64,000 nucleotides of DNA. It comes from Tremella fuciformis (lineage: Eukaryota > Basidiomycota > Tremellomycetes > Tremellales > Tremellaceae). Where the stretch lies: assembly GCA_032768795.1 (NCBI GenBank), contig CP136490.1, positions 5,766,001 to 5,830,000 on the forward strand, in the 5' to 3' direction. The notes under the pieces are model-generated. The model worked only from the letters and a program-made list of their open reading frames with translations, was not told where the DNA came from and did no database searches. The position numbers and the translations under genes were made by a program. Shown piece after piece: positions 11,072 to 22,777 of the stretch; position 1 is the first letter of the stretch; the number at the start of each line of letters is the position of its first letter.

Positions 11072-13837
11072 ATGGCGACCGCCATATCTCGCCTGTCCAG
11101 GCTCTCCCCTGAGCGCCGCGCAGCCATACAAGCCCGCGCTCACGAGATCCTCTCGACCTACGTCCGCCACCGCCCGACGGTCCAGCGTATTCTCACCGCC
11201 GGCTTTGTGCTCTACTGCCTCGGCACGACATGGCGCGGTCTCAGTGGGAAAGGGCCGAAGAGAGAGACGAGCAAGGCGCCAAAGCGGGGCAAAGGACGTG
11301 AGCGGCGCTTCATCCAACAACAGGCATAGCTAAAGTCTAGGAGACAGCAAGAAGGCGTCCATCAACGACCCGTATTTCCACCAACGGCTTCGCAAGCTTC
11401 TGCGTATCGTCATACCCAGCTTGAGATCCCGCGAAGCTGCCATGCTGGCTTTACATTCTTGCTTCCTTCTAGGACGGACAGGGATCAGCTTATACGTCGC
11501 TGACCTCGACGGACGGTGCGCCCTCGAGACAAGGAACGATCACAGGGCTGACGGTATAGAATAGTGTCGTCGCTCGTGACGGCTCGGTCGGACCTCTTTC
11601 TGCTGAACCTCGTCAAGTGGCTGCTTGTTGCGATCCCCGCGACGTACACCAACTCTATGCTCGAGTACCTCCAGTCGGAACTTGGCCTGGCATACCGGAC
11701 CAGGTGAGCTGGACAACTCTTGACATTCGCCACCCAGCTGAGCCTTCAGACTCAGCAAGCACGCGCTGCAGACGTATCTCGACCCTTTTCCGGGGACCGA
11801 GGGCGCAGAAGGAGAGCAGCTATTCTATAAGCTTGCCAACTTGGATGATCGTATCAAGAATGCCGATCAGGTCAGCTCGCATTCACGATTGCCAGTATCT
11901 GCTCATCCTACAGTATCTCACCGTGGATATCCAGCAATTCAGCAACAAGCTAGCAGAGATCTATTCGAACATTGCAAAGCCGGTCCTGGATGTCATGTCA
12001 GTCAGAGGGTGACTCATGCGCGGTCCTGACGGCAAGATTGTACAACTACCAGTTGTCGAAGAATGTTGGGGCAGAGGGTCTGGTCCTGCTCACCATCCTC
12101 GTACAGACCAGTGCGGGTCTACGTGCGTCCGTATCCACTATAATGGAGTCTGTGCTGATGGCAGTGCGTGCTGTCACACCTCCATTCGGCGCCTACGCAG
12201 CACACGAAGCGACTCTTGAGGGCGAGTTGCGCTTCACTCATTCCCGTTTACTCGAATCGGCAGAAGAAGTCGCTCTCTACCACGGCGAGGAGTTCGAGAA
12301 GAACGTGATTGAGCGTGGCTACTTTGCTCTGATCAAACATGTGAACCGCGTTTTGCGGATACGCGTGTGGCACGGGATGGCCGAAGAAGGGGTGATCAAG
12401 TGGGCGTGGGGTAGCTTTGGCTTGATCATCTGCGCCATCCCCGTCTTTGCGGGTGGCCTCTTAGGCATGGCGCCGGGTGACTTGGGATCGAGGACAGAAG
12501 GTAAATCGCATCTTCGGGTCATGTACATCTCTGACTACTTTAGGCTTCGTCACGAATAGAAGATTGCTTCTCTCCGCAAGCGATGCCTTTGGACGAGTCA
12601 TGTACAGCTACAAGGTGAGTGCCTCAAGTCTGTCTCGACGCCGCGTCTCATTATTGCAGGAGCTCGCTGAGCTTGCCGGCTACACGTCGAGGGTATCCGA
12701 CTTGCTCGATACCATGGACGATGTCAAGAATGGGAAGTATCAGAAGAAGCTGGTCTCCAGTGCAAGTATCGACGATAACGCAAAAAGTGGGTGTCCACTC
12801 ACGGACCACGGCTTATGTTAGTGTTGCAAGGAAGAGGCAAGATCATCGAAGCCGAGGAGATCCGATTCGATCAAGTGCCTTTGATCAGTCCGAACGGCGA
12901 TGTTCTGGTCAAATCGATGACCTTCAATGTCGAGCCTGGCAAACATTTGCTCGTTGTTGGTCCTAATGGCTGTGGGTTCGGAGCGATCCGCTAGGCCAGA
13001 GCTGAGGAATAGGCGGTAAAAGCAGTCTGTTTCGCATACTTGGCGGATTGTGGCCCGTCTACGGTCAGCGGTCTACGAGATTGTCCAGTCCAAGCTGACC
13101 AGCAGGAGGAACTGTATACAAGCCCCCGGCCAAAGAGTTCACTTACATCCCGCAAAGACCGTATCTCTGCACCGGTACACTGCGAGATCAGATCATCTAT
13201 CCCCACTCGCACGCAGATATGCTCGCGCGAGGCGTTTCAGACGACGACCTGCTCAAGATCCTGGATGTCGTCGAGATGGGCCACATTGTCGAACGCGAAG
13301 GCGGCTGGAACAGCGTGAGGGAATGGCGGGATGCGTTGAGTGGAGGAGACAAGCAGCGAATTGCCATGGCTAGGCTGTTCTACCACAAGCCCAAGGTGAG
13401 CCCTGTCCAGCCATGCCTGCCTCCTGCTCATGATCAGTACGCGATACTGGACGAGTGCACTAGTGCGGTAACGCTTGAGATCGAAAAGACGATGTACGAC
13501 CATGCCACTCGTATGTCTTCGACACTAGAGGCACAGAGCTGACAGCAGATCTCGGCATTACCCTCATGACTGTCAGTCATAGGCCCAGTCTGTGGAAGTA
13601 CCACTCGATGGTACTGCAGTACGATGGGATGGGCGGCTACGTCTTGTCAGCTGACTGATCTTGCCGAGAGATCAAGCTGACATTCTTAGCACTGAGCTCG
13701 ACGCCGAGAGACGATTGGCGCTGCAAGAAGAGAAACAAGACCTCGAACACAAGCTGTTGGAGATCCCAAAGCTGCGTGCCAGACTAGACGAGCTCAGAGC
13801 CGTCAAGGCGGAGAGGGAGCGAGCTCGACCTGCTTGA
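11072..13837 (+). CDS. Peroxisomal ABCD-family half-transporter (Pxa1/Pxa2 type)
   Basis: The product imports activated very-long- or long-chain fatty acids into peroxisomes, by family inference. The N-terminus has a hydrophobic segment ([15 protein letters not shown]). The membrane domain includes [21 protein letters not shown] followed by the EAA-like [21 protein letters not shown] and [18 protein letters not shown]. In the nucleotide-binding domain the Walker A motif GPNGCGKSS is assembled only after removal of the intron at 12972-13012. The ABC signature [20 protein letters not shown] and Walker [12 protein letters not shown] (about 13440-13465) follow. The C-terminal tail is a charged helix ([25 protein letters not shown]), as in ABCD proteins. 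The gene has many very short introns and reads as intact. ABCD half-transporters work as dimers; no partner gene is in this window. Confidence 0.88.
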
Positions 13838-13946
13838 ATGGGTCAGAGTGCGAGAGGTTTATCCATGTACGGTACAGTTGTAGATCCGTATAGATGCATG
13901 TTGCATGTACTCGTCTAGCTCCTGCACACGTCTCGCCGCGACTCGC

Positions 13947-16216
13947 TCACAAGAGCGGCTCAACGTCGATCTCCAGCACCGACGCCGGGCGGGTCAGCTC
14001 AAAGTGCCCCAGGACCTCGGGGTGCAGGATGCCCAGCGAGCCAATGACGAGATCCCGACTGCTGCTCGCGCCCGCGACCGGCAGCGCTGCCTTGAGCTTC
14101 TCGCCCACCGTGTGCAGGGGCGAAGCCTCGGCGTCGTCCTGCGCCTTCTGGGCGCTCGAGTCGGTGTGCTTCACCTCGACGCTCGGTTTCGGGCGGTAGT
14201 ACACGGCGGCCCCGCGGCCCGGGAGGTACGTGTCCTCGTCCACCTGCTTGATGTAGTACCCGTACGCGCCGTCGCCGCTCTCGGTCTGCAAGAACGGCAC
14301 GCCCAGCACCTGCATGACGCGATCGAGGAGCCCGTGCACAATCTCGAACCCGGCTTTGCGGTCGACGTAAACGGCGCACAGCCGGCGGTAGTTGCGCGCC
14401 TGGCGCTCGCGGGTCCGGTCTTGCAGTACGACGTCGGATACTTCGAAGACTTTGACGGGGAGGGGGAGACCGCGGTTCTCCCGCAGCGTCTTGAGCATGC
14501 CGGGCAGCAGGGACGTGCGCACGACCTGGTATTCGGTCGAGGCGGGGTTGGCCAGTACCACCGCCTGCCCGCCGGGATCTTTGCGCCGCAACCATGCAAA
14601 GTTCTCGTCGTGCGAGCACTACGATGGGTCAGAAGGGATGCGCTGGGCAGGCAGGGAGAGAAGACGTACCAGGATGAGAGGCAGTGCTTCGATCCATCCT
14701 GCCATCGCGCACTCTTTCCGGATGATGTCGGCCAGACGGTTGACGGCGAACGGCTGGGCGACCGTGTTGGTCTGCGGCAGCTTCTGAGGCAGGTTATTGA
14801 AGCCGTATGCGATTGCTGCGTCCTCCATGATATCACACTCGTGCAAGATATCTGGTCGAGTACAGGGCACCTCGACGTCCAGCTGCACGTCGCTGCCTGT
14901 GGACTTGCCGGGCTTGGCAGAGAGCGACATGCGAGTCAAGAGGGTGCATATTTGCGGTGGGGTGAGCTCGAGGCCGGTCGCGGCGTTGATGTAGCTTGAA
15001 GAGGCGGTGGTGAGTCGTGGAGCGACACTGGGGGTGAAATGCGAGGTGCCATCGGGCATGTGGATTTTGACCGGCTCGATACTGCTCGTCAGCGTTCATT
15101 GCCATCGGTCCGAACGCAAACCCCACGAGAAAGGGATCTGGCAATATTCGGCAAACATGGTGGTGATCATGTTGATGACAATGTCACTGTATATCAGCTC
15201 GGCTTCTGCATGTGGTGCTTAAGCTGACAGTTTTGTCTTATCTGTCGCCGTAGTGTCGATAAAAATGTTCTTCGTCCGCCCGGCGACAATCTTCGAGTCT
15301 GCAAGTCAGCTGTGCGGACTCCCTGGGTCGATGGAAGCTGACGCTCGGAATTGATGATCGGAGGCATCGACAAGACTCGGTCATGTTTGTCGTAGATGAT
15401 GGGGTATGCCGGTGCATCGCGAATGATGGGAAGATAGGGTTTGAGATGTCGGTCGGACTGCGGATGTCAGCTCACGTTACCGAGCAGTGGCCAGCTGACC
15501 TCGTAGACGGTCATCAATTCTGCCGCTGTGTACTCGACATTCTTGTTGAGGGGCGCGAACTTGATCTGATGCGGATCTCGGCACATGTATCTGGCTGTTA
15601 GCCCTCCGTTGTAACAATGGTGGGGCAAGCTGACCTGAAAGGTCCCTCTATTGTGTCTAGGTCGTGCGTGCCAATGGCGACAAACTTGCGCTGGCGGCAC
15701 AAGTTGTGGTGCAGCTTGTCTTGCAAGTCGATGAAGGACTCGTACTCGAGGTCGTTCATCGGTCTTGCGAGGCGCAAGACGGCACTGGCAAAGTACGGTC
15801 GTAAAGGAGAAGTCTGTGACTCAGCTTGGCGCACGGATGCCAGAAGGCAGCTGACCGAGGCCTCCACAAAGACCTCCTGGAACTGCGCAGGCTGGGAGAG
15901 GACGTAAGATGGCGGCTGCTCTTTCTGCAAGAAGATGCGGAGGGCTCTTGCGAGACCTTCGAGGCAAAGGAGGTCGTAGCGGTTCGCTGGGATCTCTATC
16001 TTCAGTTGAGGCGGCGGCGAGGGGCGTCCAGCGGCCCGATCAGCCTCGACATCCTCGGTGGTCTCCTTGTCAGCTGCGGTTCGTAGGGTGTGGACAGCTT
16101 ACATCTTCGTCCAGCTCGATACCGAAATCGAAACACAGCTCGTCGAATTCGTGGGTGGTGTACTCCTTCTCCAGTCTCCGGTACAGCTCGGCCTTGTTCA
16201 CGGTGATGGTAGGCAT
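13947..16216 (-). CDS. FRS1: Phenylalanyl-tRNA synthetase beta subunit, cytosolic
   Basis: The minus-strand start [20 protein letters not shown] leads into the eukaryotic PheRS beta N-terminus ([16 protein letters not shown]). B3/B4-type blocks follow: [93 protein letters not shown], then [20 protein letters not shown]. The catalytic-like core includes [17 protein letters not shown] and ends [23 protein letters not shown]. With the alpha subunit this forms the alpha2-beta2 enzyme that charges tRNA-Phe. The reading frame is open upstream of this ATG for about 90 codons, but that stretch contains acidic residues and no family match, so I keep the shorter start. Its stop faces that of the ABC transporter gene 109 bases away. 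Confidence 0.92.
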
Positions 16217-16589
16217 GGTGCTGAGAGAGGCGTCCGTCCAGCTTCTGGACCTGCGGCACCCTCTCGAAACAGACTTTGAAGTAGACAAAGGTGAAAGAGT
16301 TGAACTGAGAAATGGTAGCCCTTCGACTCGCTGGTGTCCGAGCTCAACTGCTCGCCTATCAACGTGCCTGACCGACTTTTTCGTGGCAGCCATTGGAGAC
16401 GTCTTCCCTCGTCTCTGCGAAGGAACAGGTCCCAAGCAGCTGTTGCACAGCGAGAGGAACGGCCGCTTGGTATGTACATTCATGCAGGAGTGCATATGGC
16501 CGCATCAGTCTTCGTTTCATGCACAAACGCCATGCCCGGACATCTAGGCCTTTCTCGGCGTTCTCCTCCCAGACCACCTGTCCAGTCAT
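16217..16589. promoter_or_regulatory. Intergenic region upstream of FRS1
   Basis: About 370 bases separate the FRS1 start from the end of the ATP synthase g gene on the same strand. The frame stays open here in several phases, but nothing resembles a conserved protein. It should hold the FRS1 promoter and leader and the ATP20 3' UTR. Confidence 0.45.
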
Positions 16590-17168
16590 CTACTCTTTGA
16601 GCTTGTAGCCCACGAGGTTTCTCCGGCCGATGATCTCGCCCAAGCAGAAGATACCGTACGCCTCAACGGCCTGAGTGTCAGCCCAAGCCAAGTCGACCGA
16701 GTATCCTTGAACGCACAGCGATGCCCAACCCGGCCCATGCTCCGCTCTTTGCGACCTCTTGCCAGTAGCTCGCCCGTGTGGCGTTGTGGAAGATCTTCGA
16801 GTAGGCGGTGGTCCATGTGTGCAGGTCGAGGGGCGGGGCGAGGCGCTCAGCCTGGTACACTTGCTTCCAGAACGAGCCGAAGACTTTGGCGTTGTACTCT
16901 ACCGGGCCGCGATAGCCTACTGGTCAATCGAGCTCCATCATGTGTCTGCCTCCCGGTATCCTGCTGGAGGGGGACACTCACTGCCCAATGCCGAGCCGAG
17001 CCTGTCGCCCACGGGTCCGGCGACCCTCCGCACAGTCGCAACGGTCTGCGAGGCGGCCTTCTGCGCCGTGTCCAGCGCCTTGGCGACCTGGGGGTTGGAC
17101 GCCGGGGAGGACGAGCTCGAGGCGTACCGCCTGGTCGCGAAGCGGAAGGGCGAGAGGGCGGGGCGCAT
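16590..17168 (-). CDS. ATP20: Mitochondrial F1Fo ATP synthase subunit g
   Basis: The N-terminus MRPALSPFRFATRRYASS is Arg/Ser-rich without acidic residues, like a mitochondrial presequence. Spliced exons then give SFWKQVYQAERLAPPLDLHTW, a helix with ATRASYWQEVAKSGAWAGLGIA, and after an intron AVEAYGIFCLGEIIGRRNLVGYKL before the stop. The Gly-Glu-x-x-Gly-Arg-Arg ending with its membrane helix is the signature of subunit g, an Fo dimerisation subunit needed for cristae shape. The length (about 155 residues) fits the fungal family. It shares a 289-bp divergent promoter with PHO88. Confidence 0.85.
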
Positions 17169-17457
17169 GGCTGAGGTGGTGAGGTGCAGGTAGTGCTTTT
17201 GCTATTGAGCGAGAGCTGTCTGGCTAGGCTGAGTAGGGGCGGGTGAGACCGGGGATATGATCCCGTGCAGCGGCGTTATGTGACCACGTGGCATTTCCGG
17301 ACCCTTTTCCCTTTTCAGAGTGGCGCTGTCTGGCTGGCGATGGGATGAGCATTGCTGGCAGCTTCCAACCACTCTGGACACTGACGTCTCCCCTCCTCTC
17401 TTCTGTCTTCTCTGTGGTACTCGTTCCGTCTCTCGCTCTCGCAGCTGCTCAGCCACG
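17169..17457. promoter_or_regulatory. Divergent ATP20/PHO88 promoter with a CACGTG E-box
   Basis: There are 289 bases between two start codons pointing away from each other. A CACGTG palindrome lies at 17285-17290. In yeasts CACGTG is the binding core of bHLH factors including Pho4, the phosphate-starvation regulator, and PHO88 is one flanking gene. A 6-mer is expected by chance every few kilobases, so a functional reading is only a suggestion. Confidence 0.4.
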
Positions 17458-18184
17458 ATGAACCCCGCCGTCTCCAACCTCGTCATCTCGCTCGGTGCGA
17501 TGCAGGGTGAGTCCAGCCTCGGCGAGCTCGGAACGAGCTGGGTCTTGTGAGCACCACGCTGACCGCCCAGTCGCCCGCCGGCTGCCGCTCGACGACCCGC
17601 AGTACCTGTGGTACCTCCGCGGCGCCTACGTTGCCGTGCAGCTCTTCACGCTGCTCGTCAACCTGTACATCACCTCGGTCGTGCGTCTTCCCCCTCCTCG
17701 CACGCAGTACCGGCTAAAGGGCAGATCCGCAAGAAGAACGACCTGGCGGTGATCAAGTATGTACAGCCGGCGTCGCCGACCAACCCGGACGCGCAGCCCG
17801 AGTTGGTGCAGACCACTGTGCGGGACTACGACCTGAGCGAGGTGTCCAAGGGGATCAAGGGCATGCTCCCCGGCCTGGCCATCATGGGCTTCATGGTGAG
17901 TCACCCCCACCCCGTCCGAACCCAGGACGTCGTCTGACGACCAGCACTTCTATCTCAAGTACACACAGCCGCTCTTGATCCAGTCGATCATGGGCATCAA
18001 GGGCGCGCTCGAGTCGAACGAGGCCAAGCTCCACATCTGGGGGTCCAAGGCTGAGGGCCCGCTCGCCCGGCCGTTCAAGTCGGCGCCAGGCTTCATGGAG
18101 CAGTTTACCGGCCAGGCCTCCGGCCCGCAGACCGACGCCGCCTCGATCAAAGCTGCCGAGAAGGCTGGCAAGAAGAACGACTAG
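17458..18184 (+). CDS. PHO88: Pho88/Snd3 family ER membrane protein
   Basis: The start MNPAVSNLVISLGAMQ is followed by an intron and VARRLPLDDPQYLWYLRGAYV, the diagnostic Pho88 block. Next come the hydrophobic VQLFTLLVNLYITSV, then IRKKNDLAVIKYVQP, TTVRDYDLSEVSKGIKGML, a second hydrophobic segment PGLAIMGFM, HFYLKYTQPLLIQSIMGIKGALE, and a polar Lys/Ala-rich tail. It is about 190 residues in four exons, the usual size. Yeast Pho88 was first linked to phosphate transport and later identified as Snd3, part of the SRP-independent ER targeting route. Both roles are family knowledge rather than visible here. The gene reads as intact. Confidence 0.92.
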
Positions 18185-18456
18185 ATGGCCAAGTTGGGCC
18201 ACAGGAAGCGGCAGGAGGGAGGTGAGCGAGCGGCGGAGGAGCAAGCTGGGATCATGTGTCTGGGCGGGGTGATTGAGATACGCAAAAGTGTCTACACCGA
18301 GGGCATTTCGACCGATACCCATGTTTAGAGGAATGCATCCATTCGCAGCACCTCTAGCGTCCTCAGTGCTGCTGTCCCACCACGCACAGTCGCAAGAAGT
18401 AGGGACAAGCTCAAAATGCAAATGCCACACTGGCGATCTTCAACATCATACGTCCC

Positions 18457-20187
18457 TCAACCAGGATGACCTCCCGAGTTGGGCCGATGTGGGTGCTGCA
18501 TCGCCCCAGCCAAGCTGTAGCTGCCCTGCCGACCTTTGACCGGCAGTCCAGGCGGTCGGTCGGTCATGGCTGACACTGTCGAGCTCGAGGACAGTCTTCT
18601 CGGACGCGTGTACGGCGTACTCGCCCCTGATGCTGAAGGCGAGTAGCTCGAATTTGGCGGTGGAGACCGTACGGGCGACCCCACACCTCCCACGCCGTCC
18701 GAGTTGAGAGGGCGGGCGGGCTGCCCCTGCGAAGCCTCTTTGAGCAGAAACTCGACGAAAAGGTTGCTGAACGACTCGTTCATCGCCGCTTCCTCCTCGG
18801 CCGTGCGCTCGTTTCCGACTTGCCCACTCACTCGGCGCTTGACTTTCGGTGCAGGAACCTTGCCTCCGCTCCGCTGTAGACCGGCCTTTTCCCGTTCGGT
18901 GTCGTCCCATGACAGGATGGTGCTTAGTATGGACAGCATTTCGAAGCGCTTCGAGTCGTGTCGCGAGGTGGTGAGGAACGATAGGAGGATGTTGGTGACT
19001 AGCCGCCGGTCTACGTTGTCCGACGACGAGTTTTTGCGCAGTCTTCGTAATGCCTCTGTCAGATGTTCGTTATTCACCACAGCTTTACACATATCAGCAA
19101 CGCCTCTTTTCGCATAGCAAGCGATCAGAGACTCACCCTCATGCCGTAGCTTGGCAATGATCTGGTTCTTCTCTTTCAGCTCTTTCTCCAGTCCGCTCGA
19201 TTTCGAAGCGTCCGTTGAAACCTCTGACAGTCTCGTCTCGGCATTTGCTGCACGCAGCTTGAATTCTGAAAGACTGGTGGCAGCCAATCTAAGCTGCGTC
19301 TCGAGCTCGGCCGTCGCTTGGCGTAGCTCGGAGTCTTTAGCTGGTCTGTCAGCTCACAGAGCTCCTGGCGGAAGGTGGGAAGCTGACCAGCTTGAAACTC
19401 CCCCAATACCTCTTGGAGATTTCTCGCGCGTTCCCTCTCCCTTGCTAGCTCCTCCTTGCCCCTCTCCCACTCTCTCCGTCCTTCCCGTTCTCGCCTCTCG
19501 GTATGGCGTACCTCCTCCTCCATGGCTTCGCGGCGCTCTCGCTCGCGTCCCGCTTCGGCCTCCCATTCTTCCCTTTCCACCCGCAATCGCTCCATCTCGC
19601 CTCGCAGCTCCCGCATCTCCCTCGTGAGGGACAAGACATCCGAGGATGACGAGTCGGACTGCGAGCGTAGCTGCTGCAGCTGATGCTGGAGATTGGCCGA
19701 TTCTTGGCTGGCGCTCTGCAGCTCTGACTGTAATGTCGCTATGCTCGCTTGCAATGCCCCGTTGTCCGTGCTGAGCTGGTTGATGGTATTTTCCCGCCGG
19801 TCGAGCTCTTCCTACGATCATCAGCCAAGCCAAGCTGAACCTTGTACGACTCACCGCGTCCTCGCGCAGCTTGTCGCCCAAGCCCTGGCGCATGGCCGTG
19901 AGCTTGCCTAGCAGGGTCCGGTACTGCGCCTGCAACACATCCTTTTCCTGCCTCACGGCCGCAAGGTCCGCCTCGAGCTGGTATATCTTATCCTGGCCTT
20001 CTAGAGATGACCGCGGGCTGTCCAGCGACGTCCGTGGCGACCGGTGCGGCGGGAGTATCTTCTCAGATGAGGGTCCGGCGATAGGGGCGTCCTCGTGCGG
20101 TGGGGCGGCGGACGTGGAGGCGTCGTCGAGGATCTGCGAGGCGGTGAGGGCGGTCGTGCCGTTCGTGGCGGGGTCGTGGTCAGTCAT
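18457..20187 (-). CDS. RUD3: Golgin with GRAB domain, Rud3/GMAP-210 type
   Basis: The minus-strand start is MTDHDPATNGTTALTASQ. A disordered Ser/Pro stretch is followed by long coiled coils: QDKIYQLEADLAAVRQEKDVL, then a second exon with LREMRELRGEMERLRVEREEW and many Glu/Arg heptads. The C-terminal exon carries NVDRRLVTNILLSFLTTSR, DSKRFEMLSILSTILSWDD and EREKAGLQ, matching the GRIP-related Arf-binding (GRAB) domain that ties Rud3 and GMAP-210 to Arf1 at the cis-Golgi. It ends in a Ser/Pro-rich tail of about 100 residues. The frame is open upstream of this ATG for about 50 codons, but that part looks like leader sequence. The inferred role is vesicle tethering between ER and Golgi. Confidence 0.83.
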
Positions 20188-20425
20188 GATGCGCTCCCTG
20201 TGGCTCTTGGTCGTGTGGGCATTTGGAGTGCAGTGAGAAAAGGAAAAAGAGTCGAGCTGCGGTGCGCGTCTTGTCTTGTCTTGTCCTGGGTATGTGCTGT
20301 CCCTCGACCATCCTTTCGGACAAGTCCACTCCGGGTCCGGCCAACGCAACGCAGCTACCCAAGCGTGTACTTTCTGCCATCACTTGCATTTCTACATCTC
20401 GCAATCTGTTTTGTGGGCTGCAGAC
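20188..20425. promoter_or_regulatory. Divergent RUD3/DHHC promoter
   Basis: There are 238 bases between two opposing start codons. A short direct repeat of the TTGTC type lies near 20270-20285. No TATA box is seen. Both promoters must lie here or overlap the neighbouring coding regions. Confidence 0.45.
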
Positions 20426-21934
20426 ATGCCCAACGTCATCCGGCCCCTATCGGGGCTGGTCATACGATGCTTCAAGCGCGTGGAGGCCTTTGCAGACTGG
20501 ATCACCGGCGCCGCCGGGCCTTTCTTCGTTGCGCTGTGCTGGTTCTTGATCGTCGGCGGGGGCATCATATTCTGTGAGCTTCCGTCCATATACCTCTCCC
20601 AAGCTCACCGTGCACAGTCGACGTCATCTTTCGCGAGATGTCGTGGACAGCGACCATCCTCATGGCGCCGGTGCTCGTGCTGGTCCCCATCAACCTGTAC
20701 GGGCAGTACTTTCTCGTGTGCGCCATTCCCCCCGGCTACCCGTCGCCACGCGCGCTGGCACTATCTCCCCGCGGACCGGTCGCGAGCCGGCGTGACGCGT
20801 GGCTGGTGCACAATCCGAAGAGCCGCTGGAGCGCCGAACGATGGGGCATGAACAGGAAAGACCGTCGGCCGTTGACGGGGGGACAGCCCCCTCAGCCGCA
20901 GGCCCAAGGGCGCAGAGTGCGCCGATGCAGGAAGTGCGACGGGCCGAAGCCGGAGCGAACGCACCACTGCAGTGTCTGCAAGCGCTGTGTGCTGCTCATG
21001 GACCACCACTGCCCATGTGCGTTCTCTGTCAACTCTCCCTAGAAGAGCAGTAGCTGATAGAAAGGGATCAACGGATGCGTGAGTGGTGTTCTCTTTACCG
21101 GGATGAGGGGAGGAGCGGACGGGAGAAGGGGGAGGGGGCGGCAGAGGGCTGATCCCCAGGCAGGTCGGACTCCATAACCAACGTCACTTTGTCTTGTTCA
21201 TGGCCTGGCTCAGTATAGCCACTTGGGTTGTGGTGGCCATGGGTTACAACACCTTTTGGAACTCGCTCAATTTCCGCCTTCAGGTCAGTACAGGTGGCTG
21301 CAGTGTTCCCTTCTTGGGCTCACCCCCTCAGTGGCCGGGCTTCTCCCCGCGTATAGGCTTCACGCTGCTCTATGTCCTTAGCATAGCCATCGGTGGGTCT
21401 ATCTAAAATACCTTAACTGCAGTGTAGCTGAGCATAGGTATCGCGGTCCCGGTTCTCATGAGCTGGCACTTATATATGGTGTCACATGGAGAAACATCGA
21501 TCGAGTCGCACGACAACAACTACCTCGACACGAAAGCGAAAGCCGAAGGACTGATCTATCTCAATCCTTATGATCTCGGCCGGAGACGCAATCTCGAGCT
21601 GTTCTTCAATATTGGATCTGGAGGATAGTGAGTCCTACCCCTGCAGCCGAGGAGAAAAGCAGGAGACTCCGATGCTGATTGCAGTCCCAAGCGAACGCTT
21701 CTATTCCCCTTGCTGGTCCCGCCGCACTCAAATGGGTGGTCTTATCCCCGCCGCCCGTTGCCTGTCGAACCTCACGTCAAGCCCGTGACCAACCTACACG
21801 CGCCCGAGCTGGCAGACGGCTTGGTGCTCTCGCCCTCCGCGGAGAACGGCCAGGCAGGAAGTCGGTACATCATGGGCGACGAAGAGGGCCTGACAGACGA
21901 CGAAGAGGGCGGCGGAGGATGGATGGACTATTGA
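20426..21934 (+). CDS. DHHC-type protein S-palmitoyltransferase
   Basis: Integral membrane enzyme that S-acylates proteins on cysteine. The N-terminus [20 protein letters not shown] precedes the helix [18 protein letters not shown] second helix, [20 protein letters not shown], follows. The Cys-rich domain runs [20 protein letters not shown], then [26 protein letters not shown], with the catalytic Asp-His-His-Cys intact. Two further helices follow ([32 protein letters not shown]) and a short [10 protein letters not shown] motif. The domain is split by an intron inside the Trp codon (21017-21064), a 14-nt exon (21065-21078) and an 85-nt intron (21079-21163). The tail is acidic ([13 protein letters not shown]). 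Which yeast Pfa or human ZDHHC member it matches is not clear to me. Confidence 0.9.
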
Positions 21935-22067
21935 CGTCGACATTTTCACCATGCATCGGTGATAGATTTACACAGTGTGATATGATGACAGCAGCGCCAA
22001 TGTCCGTATGGCAAAATGGCGGTATGGCAATGTCCGCTCCGTTTCGACTCGAGCTTCGGCCAGTCGG

Positions 22068-22777
22068 CTACATCTGATCTCTCGCCAGGCCCCACGCGAC
22101 GAGCAGGACGAGAACGCCCCACCCCACGAGGCTGACCTCTGGCCGTGAAGCACCACCGGCCACCTCGTTGGACGCCTCCATGGCTGATATGACCGCGCTC
22201 GCGCTTGCGCCTGTGGCCGTCGCTGTATAGCTTGCCCACTCGGCCGATGTGATGGAGGCCAACTCGGTCGTCACGCTGGACTGGTACGCCGAGTAGTCGG
22301 CAATGCTGAGGGTCAGCGTCAGCTGGTCGTGCAGCCGCAGCTCGATTCGTGAGGACTTACGAGCCAGCACTGATCTCTGCGGTCACTTCTGTCACTGGGG
22401 CGGCGGTACTGAGCATCAGCTTCACCACATTCCTCGCAGCTGAGGGACTCACGTGAACCCCGTCGTGGTCGTCGGTGTGTTGGTGGTGGTCGGCTCTGCG
22501 CCCACAACAGCTGTAGTCTTGACGCCCACTGTCGACCTTGGGGGTCAGATGAATGCTCAAAGGAGACATCAGAGACAAAAGGAGCGTACAGTGTCACTGT
22601 CCACAGCTCGTCCCACTGGTCCGTCGAGACCGACTCGATGACCGTCTGCCCGTCCTACTCGTCAGCCTCGGCCAGTCGACCACAGAGTGGGCTCACATCG
22701 TTGAGGACAGTCAGGCGAGCTGCCAGCGCACCGCTGACGAGCAGCAAGGCCGTCCCGAATGCTTGTGGGAGTCTCAT
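22068..22777 (-). CDS. Putative secreted GPI-anchored Ser/Thr-rich protein
   Basis: The minus-strand start MRLPQAFGTALLLVSGALAA is a clear signal peptide, with predicted cleavage after ALAA. After a short intron the mature part reads DGQTVIESVSTDQWDELWTVT, then a Thr-rich stretch (EPTTTNTPTTTTGFT), TLTLSIADYSAYQSSVTTELA and Ala/Ser-rich ATATGASASAVISA. The C-terminus has a small-residue region (EVAGGASRPE) followed by a hydrophobic tail (VSLVGWGVLVLLVAWGLA). That architecture fits a GPI attachment signal and an O-mannosylated cell-surface protein. It is about 170 residues over four exons. I do not recognise a named family. A single-pass membrane protein is the alternative. Confidence 0.65.

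Noticed and set aside
13905..14999. 364-codon plus-strand open frame opposite PheRS beta
   Set aside because: Arg/Val/Gln-rich translation with no family features; the minus strand carries the conserved synthetase.
16217..16495. N-terminal extension of PheRS beta by upstream in-frame codons
   Set aside because: The stretch has acidic residues and no family match, and the ATG at 16216 starts exactly where family homology starts.
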